NCBI GenBank assembly: GCA_902557735.1
Contig: CACEBC010000005.1
Location: forward strand, 31,844 to 95,843
Source of the DNA: Porticoccaceae bacterium
Lineage (GTDB): Bacteria; Pseudomonadota; Gammaproteobacteria; Pseudomonadales; Porticoccaceae
Reading direction: 5' to 3'
DNA: 64,000 bases
Shown in pieces: positions 18,581 through 27,447 of the stretch. A model generated the notes under the pieces. That model was given only the letters and a program-made list of their open reading frames with translations. It ran no database searches and was not told where the DNA came from. Both the position numbers and the translations under genes were made by a program. Position 1 is the first letter of the stretch, and each line of letters begins with the position of its first letter.

Positions 18581-19510
18581 TTATCCCGCAGAGGCTAATT
18601 TTCGTTGGGAATCTTGGATTCTCCTTAAGATATAGTCACCGGCAGTTATGGAAGAATATCGTTTGGGCCGCTCCTGGCAAATACATGTTTTTAAGACATC
18701 AACTTGTGTATTGCTATCCGGATCCACGAAAAAGGCCACTGAGAATCTATCCTGTCCATCAATCATGGGCTTTACCCTATGGAGTGTCGATCTGTACTTA
18801 CCATTGGTCCATCGTTCGAGAAGGTCACCGGAATTGACAATGATTGACGAGCTGGATGACTCAATGGGGAGCCAATTCCCATGAGAATCGCAGACTTCCA
18901 GTCCCTCGACGGAATCGGTGAACAAAAGGGTGAATAAGCCATAATCAGTGTGCGCGCCCGCCCCCAACTGAGATTTCGAGACATTTGCGCTATCTGTTCT
19001 AGGGTAATGCAACAACCTCAAGGTGACATTTTCGCCGGTGTGGCAATTTACAAAAAAGTTCTCCTCTATGTCCAAGGCTTTAGCAAGCACCCTCTGCAAT
19101 TGATGCGCCTTATCCAAACACTCAGAGAAAAACCGTTGCATGAGATCTTTAAACTCAGGTGACGGCCATCGATCATGGTCGACATCATTGTTTAATATGT
19201 TGCGCATGGTGAAAGTCTCTTTGAGATCGGCCGGTTTGGTCGGATCCAAATGTTCTGAGGCGATAGCGTGGAACCCAAAGTTCTCGCCAGCTGACAAATA
19301 TGCAGATTTCATTTTTTCTTCTTTGCTGAGAGCAAAGAAATCTTTGCTGGCATTGAAAATATCTCGCAAAAGGTTATCGTTTATTATTTGCCTTGATATG
19401 GCCATAAAACCCAAAGAGCTCAGAGCTTCGTCGACTAGATTGGCATTGCTATAGGTTACATCATTATCGCCCTTATCAAACTCAGATAGATTGACGTTTG
19501 TTAATTTCAT
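18581..19510 (-). CDS. 2-oxoglutarate/Fe(II) oxygenase, isopenicillin-N-synthase-like
   Basis: A 309-residue enzyme of the double-stranded beta-helix family. N-terminal DIOX_N region: LGFMAISRQII and FFALSKEEKMK. Iron triad: H187-T-D189 in GAHTDYGLFTLL and H244 in STLHRV; R255-F-S (DRFSVAFF) would bind 2-oxoglutarate. AGGAA lies 11 bases before the ATG. Members hydroxylate, desaturate or oxidise small molecules. It lies beside the GcvT-like/ferredoxin genes on the same strand, so a role in the same catabolic route is plausible, but the substrate is unknown. Confidence 0.85.
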   Translation of the reverse strand: MKLTNVNLSEFDKGDNDVTYSNANLVDEALSSLGFMAISRQIINDNLLRDIFNASKDFFALSKEEKMKSAYLSAGENFGFHAIASEHLDPTKPADLKETFTMRNILNNDVDHDRWPSPEFKDLMQRFFSECLDKAHQLQRVLAKALDIEENFFVNCHTGENVTLRLLHYPRTDSANVSKSQLGAGAHTDYGLFTLLFTDSVEGLEVCDSHGNWLPIESSSSSIIVNSGDLLERWTNGKYRSTLHRVKPMIDGQDRFSVAFFVDPDSNTQVDVLKTCICQERPKRYSSITAGDYILRRIQDSQRKLASAG

Positions 19511-19569
19511 AGTGCTGAGGTTCCTGTAAATTGTTTGCCTAGATCATGCCTCTAATAACTGCTGATTGG

Positions 19570-19583
19570 CCTGTTTTAACAGT
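19570..19583. promoter_or_regulatory. Shared 14-base inverted-repeat motif, copy 1
   Basis: CCTGTTTTAACAGT contains CTGTT-TT-AACAG. It lies between the 2-oxoglutarate oxygenase start (19510) and the stop of the GcvT-like gene. The same 14 bases occur at 24777-24790 upstream of the TonB receptor. Possible operator of a common regulator. Confidence 0.35.
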
Positions 19584-19646
19584 CCGATTGGCATGCGTCT
19601 TAATTTAATAGTCTGCTAATTTAGTTTCAATTCGAAAAAACGCAAA

Positions 19647-20873
19647 TTAAGATCTCCTAACATTAACAAAAGGTGTGTCTGTAATTTTAGCAGGGACTTC
19701 CGAGACTATTCTCCCGTCCAAATTTGGCAACTCGACCGAGACTGTCTGCCCAATCGTCACCATGGCGTTTTCAAGAAATCCAAATGCAATGTAACCATTA
19801 GTACTCGGACTTGCACAAATGCTCGACGCGCGGCCTATTTTGCTTCCCGCACTAAAAACTGAGGTTGATCCCCAATACACTCTTGACAAAATATCGCCGC
19901 GGCAATCAGAATTCCGAGTTGCCATATCAACGGCGTCTCGATCCAATCTTAGGCCATAAAACGAGATAGTAATATCGTTACAGTCTAGCTTGTGCTGAAG
20001 CGCGTTCCTGCCTAAAAAGTCGCTCGGATCCTGAAATGAAACATGCTGCTGTAATCCAGCTTCAAAAGGGTTCAAAAAGTGTTTTTCCCTAAGAAGATTT
20101 CTTGCTGTTCGTGTATCTGGGCCTGCCCCATGATAATCAGCACTAACTAGAATTAATCCGGCCTCGACCCTGGCCACGTCTATGGCATACTCTCCGGCGG
20201 GGATTGCATCATAGTAAAGGCCTTTTTGCATAACAGTTCGCCAAACCTCGCAGCCTCCTGCGACAGGGGTCCATATTTCATAACCCATTTCGCCAGTGAA
20301 GCCCTGTCTAAGAACAAAGACACTTATACCAGCTATCTTACAATGGCGAAGTTGTGAAAACGAAAGAGGCTCCCAACCGTCATCAACCGCGGATTCAATT
20401 ATTTGGGTGGACTTGGGGCCCTGCAAGGCCAGAATTCCGAAATCATCTGTGCAATCGCTCACCTCAACCTTGAGATTTTTTATCTGGCTCCTAAACCACA
20501 AAAGGCTGTTTTCACCAGAGATAATGTACTCTTCGGCCGACAGTCGCAGAACTAAGCCATCGCCCACAATAAAGCCATCATCGTCGCACCAAGGTGTATA
20601 TAAGCAGCGACCGACATCTAGATTTAAAATCGATTTAGTTGTCAAAAGGTTTACAAATTCTAATGCATCTGAACCAATTATCCTAAACTTGGGAAGTGGG
20701 GACATATCACAGACGGCAGCCGATTGTCTAATGGCACGTAACTCTTTACTAAGTGAAGTGTAGACGTCGGGGACGACATAATCGCCCCAGTTGTACCAGA
20801 TTGCCCCTGTTACGGACTGAGACGTTTCGTTATGAAAAGGCGTTGCTCGAAAAGCACTTTGATGAATAATCAT
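19647..20873 (-). CDS. GcvT/LigM-like tetrahydrofolate-dependent demethylase candidate
   Basis: Taken from the ATG at 20873 (408 residues); a TTG at 20954 gives a longer form, but the paralogue at 33647 aligns to the short one. The fold is that of the aminomethyltransferase family. RQSAAVCDMSPLPKF, CLYTPWCDDDGFIVGDG, LALQGPKS, RQGFTGEMGYEIW, LNPFEAGL and a C-terminal GcvT_C domain are visible. Spacing of IVGDG, the QGPK block and NPFE resembles LigM/DesA O-demethylases as well as GcvT. Predicted role: moving a methyl or methylene group from substrate to tetrahydrofolate. It follows a ferredoxin gene and faces the Rieske tandem. Confidence 0.75.
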   Translation of the reverse strand: MIIHQSAFRATPFHNETSQSVTGAIWYNWGDYVVPDVYTSLSKELRAIRQSAAVCDMSPLPKFRIIGSDALEFVNLLTTKSILNLDVGRCLYTPWCDDDGFIVGDGLVLRLSAEEYIISGENSLLWFRSQIKNLKVEVSDCTDDFGILALQGPKSTQIIESAVDDGWEPLSFSQLRHCKIAGISVFVLRQGFTGEMGYEIWTPVAGGCEVWRTVMQKGLYYDAIPAGEYAIDVARVEAGLILVSADYHGAGPDTRTARNLLREKHFLNPFEAGLQQHVSFQDPSDFLGRNALQHKLDCNDITISFYGLRLDRDAVDMATRNSDCRGDILSRVYWGSTSVFSAGSKIGRASSICASPSTNGYIAFGFLENAMVTIGQTVSVELPNLDGRIVSEVPAKITDTPFVNVRRS

Positions 20874-20963
20874 CTCGAATTTACCTAATATCGCACTAGT
20901 CGCCACCTCAAGGGTCGTTATGGGTGCGTTTGCCGACCTCGAGTCCCGATTCAATCTCTATTT

Positions 20964-21248
20964 TTACAGATCCAAAGTAAGAAACCTCGTTAAAGATCTA
21001 GAACAGCAAGGCGTCATCTGATCGTTGGCCTCATGTTCACCGTTTGAGAGAAATAAGTCCCTATGATCTGGGATGCCGCGAATTACTTTGGTGATGCATG
21101 TTCCGCACATTCCCTGCTCACAAGACACAGGAATTTCAATACCGTGATCGAGGAGGACATCAACAATGGTTCTATGCGCAGGGATTTCAAAAACCTCATC
21201 TGAGCTAGAAATCCTGAGTTTAAAGGGCTTTGTGCCATCCTCTGCCAA
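20964..21248 (-). CDS. Stand-alone [2Fe-2S] ferredoxin (phthalate-dioxygenase-reductase C-terminal type)
   Basis: A 94-residue protein with cluster ligands C43, C48, C51 and C81 (CEQGMCGTC ... C). The block CGTCITKVIRGIPDHRD is typical of the ferredoxin domain that ends class IA reductases such as VanB or phthalate dioxygenase reductase, yet the FMN and NAD domains are absent. The TTG start has GGGGAG nine bases upstream, which argues for a genuine short gene rather than a lost front half. It probably passes electrons to the Rieske oxygenases, divergent by 186 bases, and would need a reductase encoded elsewhere. Confidence 0.85.
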   Translation of the reverse strand: MAEDGTKPFKLRISSSDEVFEIPAHRTIVDVLLDHGIEIPVSCEQGMCGTCITKVIRGIPDHRDLFLSNGEHEANDQMTPCCSRSLTRFLTLDL

Positions 21249-21433
21249 TACTTTACACTCCCCATAACGTGAGACAAAAAATTATCATTCTTTTGCCTAA
21301 AAAAAATCTTTTATTGGGAGCATTGTCACTTTCATGTAATTTTTAGTGCATCTCAGTCAAACGGCATCACAATTTTTTTAATTTTATTGCGCTAAGATAA
21401 GTTGAAAGACACAATTAGGATGCTAGCATATCG

Positions 21434-22498
21434 ATGTTCTTGCCGACAGATAACTCTAAGAATCCTCCGACACTCCCACGAAATTGCACATTTAGTGAAT
21501 CAGATTGGCAAATCTTGGCGGGTTTTTGGCATCCTGTTGCATTCTTAAATGACATCGCAAATGACCCCGTCAGCTCAACTTTGCTCGACGAAAAATTAGT
21601 CATATATCGCACTTCGGAGGGAGTAAACGTTGCCAAAGATTTATGTATGCACCGAGGAACGAGAATTAGTTTGGGATCAATCCGTCAAGATAGGCTGATT
21701 TGTCCTATGCATGGGCTCGAGTTTGACTGGACGGGTCAATGCCGCAAAATACCGTCACTGGTCGATCAGACAGCAGCGATTCCGCGGAAGCTTTGTCTGA
21801 GAAAGTATTTGAGCACTGAGCGCTATGGTATCTTATGGGTTTGTCTAAAAAACGAACCTATTCACCCATTGCCCGAGTGGCCTGAACTTGAGCAGAAAGA
21901 GAGTGAATATGAGCGGATTGACATACCTCTTGAAAGCGCATGGAATGCCTCGGCTAGTCGTCAAACTGAAAACTTTATTGACATCGCGCATCATCCATTT
22001 GTGCATTTAGAGACGTTTGGAAACCCTAATGAAACTCAGATAGAGGAGCATGTTATTGAAAAAACAACCAATGGTTTGAAACTGCATTTTCGGAGAAAAG
22101 AAATGGAACGAGGGTGGCATGATCCATCCTCAGCCGGAGAGAGGCTGACTGACTATATCTATGATCTTACGTTCCCCTTTGCCAAGGATCTTTTTACTGA
22201 GGGGGTGGAGGATGGAATAAAGTGCCATTTCTATGATATTGCGTCACCAGTATCAGCAAACCGAACTGAGATTTTTCAAATCAATCTGACAAATAATCTG
22301 TTTTGCTCTAGGGAAGAATTTTCCAAATACCAACTCGTGACAAACGAGGAGGATCGTCAATATGTTGAAGCACAGTGTCCGGAAGAAGTTCCGCTGGATC
22401 TAAGACAAGAGATCCACACTCCGTCCGACAGATTCTCAATTGAATACCGAAGGGCACTTGTGGAAAAGTTTGGTCTAGGATCCCCCTATGTGGGATAG
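21434..22498 (+). CDS. Rieske oxygenase alpha subunit 1 of tandem (intact)
   Basis: A 354-residue NdmA/VanA-type oxygenase. WQILAGFWHPVAF opens the fold. Rieske ligands C71-x-H73 and C90-x2-H93 are intact. The catalytic motif is D183-x2-H186-x4-H191 (ENFIDIAHHPFVH), and a late NEEDRQYVEAQ segment holds the third Asp. No separate beta subunit is seen, as expected for this homotrimeric group. It overlaps the next gene by 11 bases, implying coupled synthesis. Members carry out O- or N-demethylation or hydroxylation of aromatic and heterocyclic compounds; the substrate is unknown. Confidence 0.88.
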   Translation: MFLPTDNSKNPPTLPRNCTFSESDWQILAGFWHPVAFLNDIANDPVSSTLLDEKLVIYRTSEGVNVAKDLCMHRGTRISLGSIRQDRLICPMHGLEFDWTGQCRKIPSLVDQTAAIPRKLCLRKYLSTERYGILWVCLKNEPIHPLPEWPELEQKESEYERIDIPLESAWNASASRQTENFIDIAHHPFVHLETFGNPNETQIEEHVIEKTTNGLKLHFRRKEMERGWHDPSSAGERLTDYIYDLTFPFAKDLFTEGVEDGIKCHFYDIASPVSANRTEIFQINLTNNLFCSREEFSKYQLVTNEEDRQYVEAQCPEEVPLDLRQEIHTPSDRFSIEYRRALVEKFGLGSPYVG

Positions 22499-23528
22499 AG
22501 AGCAACCTCTACGACCAAATATGGACTTTGCAGAAATCTTTGCACCGGGTTCAAACTCATTTCGACAAGAGGATTGGGAGATATTATCTCAATTTTGGCA
22601 TCCATTGGCGTTTTCGCATGAAATTAGAGGAGATCCGGTCTCAGAAAAGCTCTTGGATATGAATCTCGTTATTTATAGAACAAGTCATGGGATTACAGTT
22701 GCAAGAGATCTTTCTCTTTACAAGGGCACGAGAATCAGTAGCGGGAAAATGGATAACGATTATTTAATATGTCCTTTTCATGGCCTCCGTTATGCTTATC
22801 AAGGATATTGCATGGATCGGCCTGCTTTTTCTTTGATCACGTTTGAATCAAAAGAGCACTGTGGGATCGTCTGGACCCGTTTGAAGCGCAATCGAGAATA
22901 CCCGCTGCCTAATTGGGCTTTTTTGGACAGTGATCAATACATTCCAGTATTTATTCCCTCGGAGATCTGGAAGGCCTCGGCGAGTCGGCACGTTGAAAAC
23001 TTCAATGATGTGGCGCATTTTCCGTTTGTCCATGCGAGTACATTTGGTGGGGAGGAGGGAGACCCATTTCCAATTTATCAAGTCAGAAATGAACCTTTTG
23101 GGCTATCTTTTGAGCTGCCTTACACCGAAGTGGGGAATAGGTTTCCTGATGGCAGACCTGATTTAAAAGATAGACAGGTGGTCTACCGTTATCAACTTAC
23201 TTTCCCGTTTTCCACATGTCTAGAGGTTGATGTTCAAGGTTCTGATTTCTTGCACGTGATATTAGATACCGTGTGTCCAAGATCTGCGCGGGAAAGCAAA
23301 ATCTTTCAGATATTGACTGACAACTCAGGGGAATTAAACGCCGAACTCTGGTTGGATGACGCTGTGGCCATAAATAGTGAGGACCGACCATTGGTCGAGG
23401 CTCAAACTCCAGAAGATGTGCCGTTAGATTTGAGGGAGGAAGTGCATATTCCAGCGGATAGATTTTCACTTGAGTATAGGCGAGCGATGTCAAACAAATT
23501 TGGTCTTGGCGCACCGATAAGTAGTTAG
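22488..23528 (+). CDS. Rieske oxygenase-like subunit 2 of tandem, first Rieske ligand pair lost
   Basis: A 346-residue paralogue of the preceding protein along its whole length. Where the partner has DLCMHRGTRIS, this one has DLSLYKGTRIS: the Cys and His ligands are Ser76 and Tyr78. Codons tct and tac each differ by one base from tgt and cac. The second pair (C95, H98) remains. The mononuclear iron site is complete: D174, H177, H182 and the late SEDRPLVEAQ Asp. AGGA seven bases before the ATG supports the start inside the upstream gene. The frame is open throughout, so it does not look like a decayed gene. It probably forms a mixed complex with an intact paralogue; an inactive or regulatory subunit is the alternative. 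Confidence 0.85.
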   Translation: MWDREQPLRPNMDFAEIFAPGSNSFRQEDWEILSQFWHPLAFSHEIRGDPVSEKLLDMNLVIYRTSHGITVARDLSLYKGTRISSGKMDNDYLICPFHGLRYAYQGYCMDRPAFSLITFESKEHCGIVWTRLKRNREYPLPNWAFLDSDQYIPVFIPSEIWKASASRHVENFNDVAHFPFVHASTFGGEEGDPFPIYQVRNEPFGLSFELPYTEVGNRFPDGRPDLKDRQVVYRYQLTFPFSTCLEVDVQGSDFLHVILDTVCPRSARESKIFQILTDNSGELNAELWLDDAVAINSEDRPLVEAQTPEDVPLDLREEVHIPADRFSLEYRRAMSNKFGLGAPISS

Positions 23529-23546
23529 TTGCAGGGAGTTAAAATT

Positions 23547-24548
23547 ATGGTGATTGATCCAATAATAAAAGAAGATTGGCATCCGGTTGCAAATTCTAAA
23601 GATGTTAAGCTCGGTATTCTTTATGCTGCGAATCTCCTTGGCGAGGATCTTGTGATTTGGCGTGGTGAAGATGGAATCCGAGCTTGGCGCGATCAATGTC
23701 CGCATCGCGGGTCGAAGTTGTCCCTTGGGGAGATAAGAGATTGTGACAAAGTCGTGTGCCCGTATCATGGATGGCAATTTGACTCTGAGGGTATCTGTGT
23801 TGAGATGCCGGCTCATCCGGGTCGAGATATACCCGCGCGTGCCAGAGTAACAGTCTTTTCGGTCGCCGAAAAATATGGGTTGGTATGGGTATGTGTCGGC
23901 ACTCCCAAACGTGATCTTTTGCACTTTCATGGAGTCGATCAAGACTATAAGTTGGTTGTTTCCGGTCCTTATGATATTGAAACGAGCGCTCCAAGAGCTG
24001 TGGAAAATTTTCTCGATTTAGCGCATTTTCCTTTTGTCCACTCGGGTTACCTAGGTGAGGAACCATTTACTCAAATGGAGGAGTATGAGGTGGATTTCGT
24101 TGGGGAAGAAATTCACATTAATAACGCGAAAGCCTATCAACCAAGAGCCAATGCAAGCAGTGACGCTCCCTTAAAAGTCACGTATTCCTACAAAATAATC
24201 CGCCCCTTTTCTGTCATGTTGACAAAGGAGCCGTCGACAAGTGATCTTAAGCCCTCTGATCTTATTTTGATGGTCAATCAACCGATGTATGAGGACCGAA
24301 CGAGAGTTTGGTTTGTTTTAGCGATGAATTATGGCTTCGACAAGCCGGATAAATACTTTCAAGATTTTCAAGATACCATATTCCTTCAGGACAAGGCGGT
24401 ACTCGAGTCACAGAGCCCCAAGCTTTTGCCGCTAGAGTTAGCAGCAGAATTGCACCAACCGTCAGATAAGTCTTCCGTCGCTTATAGAAAGTGGCTCAAG
24501 AGCATCGGCTTAAGTTTCGGTGTCCAATTGTGCCAAGAGGGACGATGA
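23547..24548 (+). CDS. Rieske oxygenase alpha subunit 3 of tandem (intact)
   Basis: The start is taken at ATG 23547 with GGGAG upstream; a TTG at 23529 is less likely. The 333-residue product has Rieske ligands C51-x-H53 and C71-x2-H74 (CPHRGSKL ... CPYHGWQFDSEG) and iron motif D157-x2-H160-x4-H165 (ENFLDLAHFPFVH). The C-terminal LQDKAVLESQSP block is like that of NdmA and vanillate demethylase. It is closer in style to the enzyme at 34883 than to its two neighbours, so the tandem was not built by one simple duplication. Probably co-transcribed with them. Confidence 0.88.
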   Translation: MVIDPIIKEDWHPVANSKDVKLGILYAANLLGEDLVIWRGEDGIRAWRDQCPHRGSKLSLGEIRDCDKVVCPYHGWQFDSEGICVEMPAHPGRDIPARARVTVFSVAEKYGLVWVCVGTPKRDLLHFHGVDQDYKLVVSGPYDIETSAPRAVENFLDLAHFPFVHSGYLGEEPFTQMEEYEVDFVGEEIHINNAKAYQPRANASSDAPLKVTYSYKIIRPFSVMLTKEPSTSDLKPSDLILMVNQPMYEDRTRVWFVLAMNYGFDKPDKYFQDFQDTIFLQDKAVLESQSPKLLPLELAAELHQPSDKSSVAYRKWLKSIGLSFGVQLCQEGR

Positions 24549-25156
24549 AAACCATACTCTCAAAGCGGAACCTTGGGTTTTGCCGATAGCCTAACTTTGA
24601 CGGCTCTAATGACTTGATGTACTCGCGAACAAATGAAAATGGTTAATTCATCAGGACACCGGCGGTCTTGCGACCCAGTTTAGTGCGTGGTGTCAAATTG
24701 TGGTCTGCGATGGTGCATGCTGGCGATCCTTACGAGAGGCTCAAAAGTCTTATCGGGTATCGCAAAATCACTCCGTCCTGTTTTAACAGTAAACATTTTA
24801 ATAAATTTGAACCATATTAATAATTTATTTGTTGAAACATCAGTATGTTAGGACAGGTACTGCCTTGCCTGTTGTTTTGTGCTGAAGACTAGGCAATCTA
24901 ATTTGACGATATGGTCTTTGTCACAATCGCTATAGAAAAAATGACATCGGTCTGAAGTTCACTAATCTGTGTTCACAGTTCATATTCATTTTCTTGTGGT
25001 ATAAAAAGTGCACTCGCACCTAATCCAAAGGCCATTGCAAAATTTAGCTGACGCATTAAGAGTTGAGCCGAAGAAGGGCGTTTGGAAAAAAAATACCGAT
25101 CAGTCCGGTCTAAAACTGTTTCGCTAGTTATTTTAAATTCATTCAGGGAGAAAAAT
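24549..25156. other. Long intergenic region upstream of the TonB receptor
   Basis: About 600 bases without a credible gene. It holds the second copy of the CCTGTTTTAACAGT motif (24777-24790) and a loose inverted repeat ACAGG ... CCTGT near 24854. It probably contains the receptor promoter and its control sites. Confidence 0.4.
24777..24790. promoter_or_regulatory. Shared 14-base inverted-repeat motif, copy 2
   Basis: CCTGTTTTAACAGT, identical to the copy at 19570-19583. It lies about 370 bases upstream of the TonB receptor start. Function is inferred only from the repetition, the inverted symmetry and the intergenic positions. Confidence 0.35.
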
Positions 25157-27400
25157 ATGAACTCAACACTGGTTAGAGAAATGGGCTGGTATCTTTCGGT
25201 CCTATTGCGGATGACATTAGTGCTGTTTCTGGGTCTAGCAACTCCAGCATCTGCTGATCTGCTCGAAGAGATAATTGTCACTGCAGAAAAGCGTGAGGAA
25301 AATCTGCAGGACGTGTCTGTATCGGTCACTGCCTTCTCCTCGGAAACGCTAAAAGATATAGGCCTTACCAATACAAACGATATTGGTCAATATATTCCTG
25401 GCGTTGAAGTAGCTGCTCCGTCTGGCAATCAACAATTCAAAGCCTTTATTCGTGGTTCTGGGGCAGTAGACTTCTCCGCTAACACTCAAACCACGATCGG
25501 TGTTTATGTTGATGAAGTTTATATGCACAATTCTTTCATGCACACTATGCAAACTTTCGACCTTGAGCGAATAGAGGTGCTTCGGGGGCCTCAGGGTACG
25601 CTGTATGGTCGAAATGCGACCGGTGGAGCCTTTAACTATATTACAGCCAAACCTACCGATACCGCGAGCGGATACGTCGAGGCGGGATTTGGTAACTTCG
25701 GTTCGATTCTGTTCGAAACGGCTTTGTCTGGTCCAATTTCAGAGAATCTGAGTGGTCGTATTGCAATGACTCACAATGAGGACGACGGTTGGATGAAAGG
25801 CCGCACATCGGCTGGAGGTGTGATAGATGGAGATCTCAACGCAACTAAATTTTACTCTTGGCGATCGATGCTTGAATGGTCTCCGAGCGATGATTTTAAA
25901 GCGCTGTTGACTCTGAACGGATCACAAGACAAGTCTGATGCCTTCAGCTATGGTCATGCCGGCGCTGTGGATCCCATTACTTTTGGCGGCTGTGACGCAA
26001 CTTTGCGTGACGATTGTATCGACTTTTTTTATTATCAAGATCCTGATGGCCAAGAGGAGCGTGGCGATCCAACGATCGGGGATTTTGACATGCATGAACA
26101 AGTTGATTACGAAACAGTCGGCGCGAGCATAAGACTCGATTGGCAGTTTGACAACTTCTCCATCGTGTCTATTTCGGCCTATAACGACTTTCAGAGATAT
26201 CACCCAGGCGAAGAGGATGGTTCACCTTATGAACAATCTCATAACTGGTATTTCCATGAAACGGACGGTTGGTCGCAAGAAGTGAGGGCTGCTTCAAATA
26301 CAGACAGTGATTTTGAGTGGCTAGTGGGTGTCTATCTTGGAGAGGATGATCTGAATGCAATCAACAAATACAGTTACTTTCAATTTATTACTGATCAAGT
26401 ATTTGACCAGGCGCAAGAGTCGAAGGCGGTTTACGCCAACCTGGGTTATCGGGTTTCCGATAGAGTCAAGTTGACCTTCGGCGTTAGGTATACAGAGGAC
26501 AAAGTTTCATTAAGCCATAAGAGCGACGCGTATGATCCGCCATATCCGATTGGTTATGGTTATGGAAACTTTCCTTTGGATACAGGCACGTCCGGTGCGA
26601 ACACTTATGATGACTTGGGGTGGAAACTGGGCCTTGATTATACCCCTGAGGAGGACCTTCTTTTTTATGTCTCTGTAGGTACAGGTTACAAAAGCGGTGG
26701 GATAAATGTCGGCTTTGGCGACCCAGCCGAATTTAATATATATGACGAAGAAACGATGTTAGCTTATGAGGCTGGCGCCAAGACTCGATTTTTTGACGGC
26801 AAAGCACAACTAAATTTTTCCGCTTACTATTATGATTATGAGGATCTGCAGATTTTTGATCAGTTTATCGGGCCTTACGGATCGTTGTTTGCGATAGGAA
26901 ATGCCCCGAGTGCAGACTATCACGGTTTTGAGTTGGAGTTTGTTGGTAAGCCATTATCAGAACTTGAGATAATGCTCGCCGTTTCGAGGCTCAGTGCTGA
27001 ATTTAATGAGCTTGATCGTCCAATCACTGGTGAGGATCTTACAGGTAATAGCAACGTCTATTCACCCCCATGGAAATTTCTCGGCTTGATTAAATATGTA
27101 ACCCCAACACCCTCTTTAGGCAGTGGCTCTTTGTCTGCATCAGTAAATTGGAGTTGGACAGATGAATTGTTCCATTCTATTGATAACACCAATGCAGCTA
27201 GAAAAAAACAGCATTGGCTTCTTGGAGGAAGAATTGCGTGGCTATCAGCGGACGAGAAAACCGAGCTGGCCTTATGGGGAAGTAATTTAACCGACGAATA
27301 TTTTCGCGTTCAATCGTTTGATTTCAGTGTGGCGGGCTGGTGGACTCTTGTTCCGAATCGTCCAAGATCATTCGGGGTGGAAGCGAGTTATCGATGGTAG
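25157..27400 (+). CDS. TonB-dependent outer-membrane receptor
   Basis: A 747-residue protein from ATG 25157, which has GGGAG upstream; the in-frame TTG at 25082 lacks such support. Signal peptide to about residue 33, TonB box EEIIVTAEKREENLQ (37-51), plug domain with RGPQGTLYGRNATGG, then a beta-barrel with frequent aromatic alternation, ending in YRW. This VTAEKREENLQDV type is abundant in marine gammaproteobacteria and takes up many organic compounds, not only siderophores. Its place between the Rieske tandem and an MFS carrier suggests it imports the substrate of this cluster. Confidence 0.92.
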   Translation: MNSTLVREMGWYLSVLLRMTLVLFLGLATPASADLLEEIIVTAEKREENLQDVSVSVTAFSSETLKDIGLTNTNDIGQYIPGVEVAAPSGNQQFKAFIRGSGAVDFSANTQTTIGVYVDEVYMHNSFMHTMQTFDLERIEVLRGPQGTLYGRNATGGAFNYITAKPTDTASGYVEAGFGNFGSILFETALSGPISENLSGRIAMTHNEDDGWMKGRTSAGGVIDGDLNATKFYSWRSMLEWSPSDDFKALLTLNGSQDKSDAFSYGHAGAVDPITFGGCDATLRDDCIDFFYYQDPDGQEERGDPTIGDFDMHEQVDYETVGASIRLDWQFDNFSIVSISAYNDFQRYHPGEEDGSPYEQSHNWYFHETDGWSQEVRAASNTDSDFEWLVGVYLGEDDLNAINKYSYFQFITDQVFDQAQESKAVYANLGYRVSDRVKLTFGVRYTEDKVSLSHKSDAYDPPYPIGYGYGNFPLDTGTSGANTYDDLGWKLGLDYTPEEDLLFYVSVGTGYKSGGINVGFGDPAEFNIYDEETMLAYEAGAKTRFFDGKAQLNFSAYYYDYEDLQIFDQFIGPYGSLFAIGNAPSADYHGFELEFVGKPLSELEIMLAVSRLSAEFNELDRPITGEDLTGNSNVYSPPWKFLGLIKYVTPTPSLGSGSLSASVNWSWTDELFHSIDNTNAARKKQHWLLGGRIAWLSADEKTELALWGSNLTDEYFRVQSFDFSVAGWWTLVPNRPRSFGVEASYRW

Positions 27401-27447
27401 GGCTTGAGCGGCATTGAGCGACAAAATCGTTATCTAGAGCCTGTAAA

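Noticed and set aside
20296..20763. Plus-strand ORF of 155 residues opposite the GcvT-like gene
   Set aside because: No domain or signal; the minus frame aligns with a paralogue at 33647.
22488..23528. Possibility that the degenerate Rieske gene is a plain pseudogene
   Set aside because: The frame is intact over 346 codons, the catalytic iron site is kept, and a good ribosome site overlaps the upstream gene; decay would not spare these.
23490..23942. Minus-strand ORF of 150 residues within the third Rieske gene
   Set aside because: Long by chance; the plus frame carries all metal ligands.
25082..25156. TTG start for the TonB receptor
   Set aside because: The ATG at 25157 has a good GGGAG site and gives a normal signal peptide.
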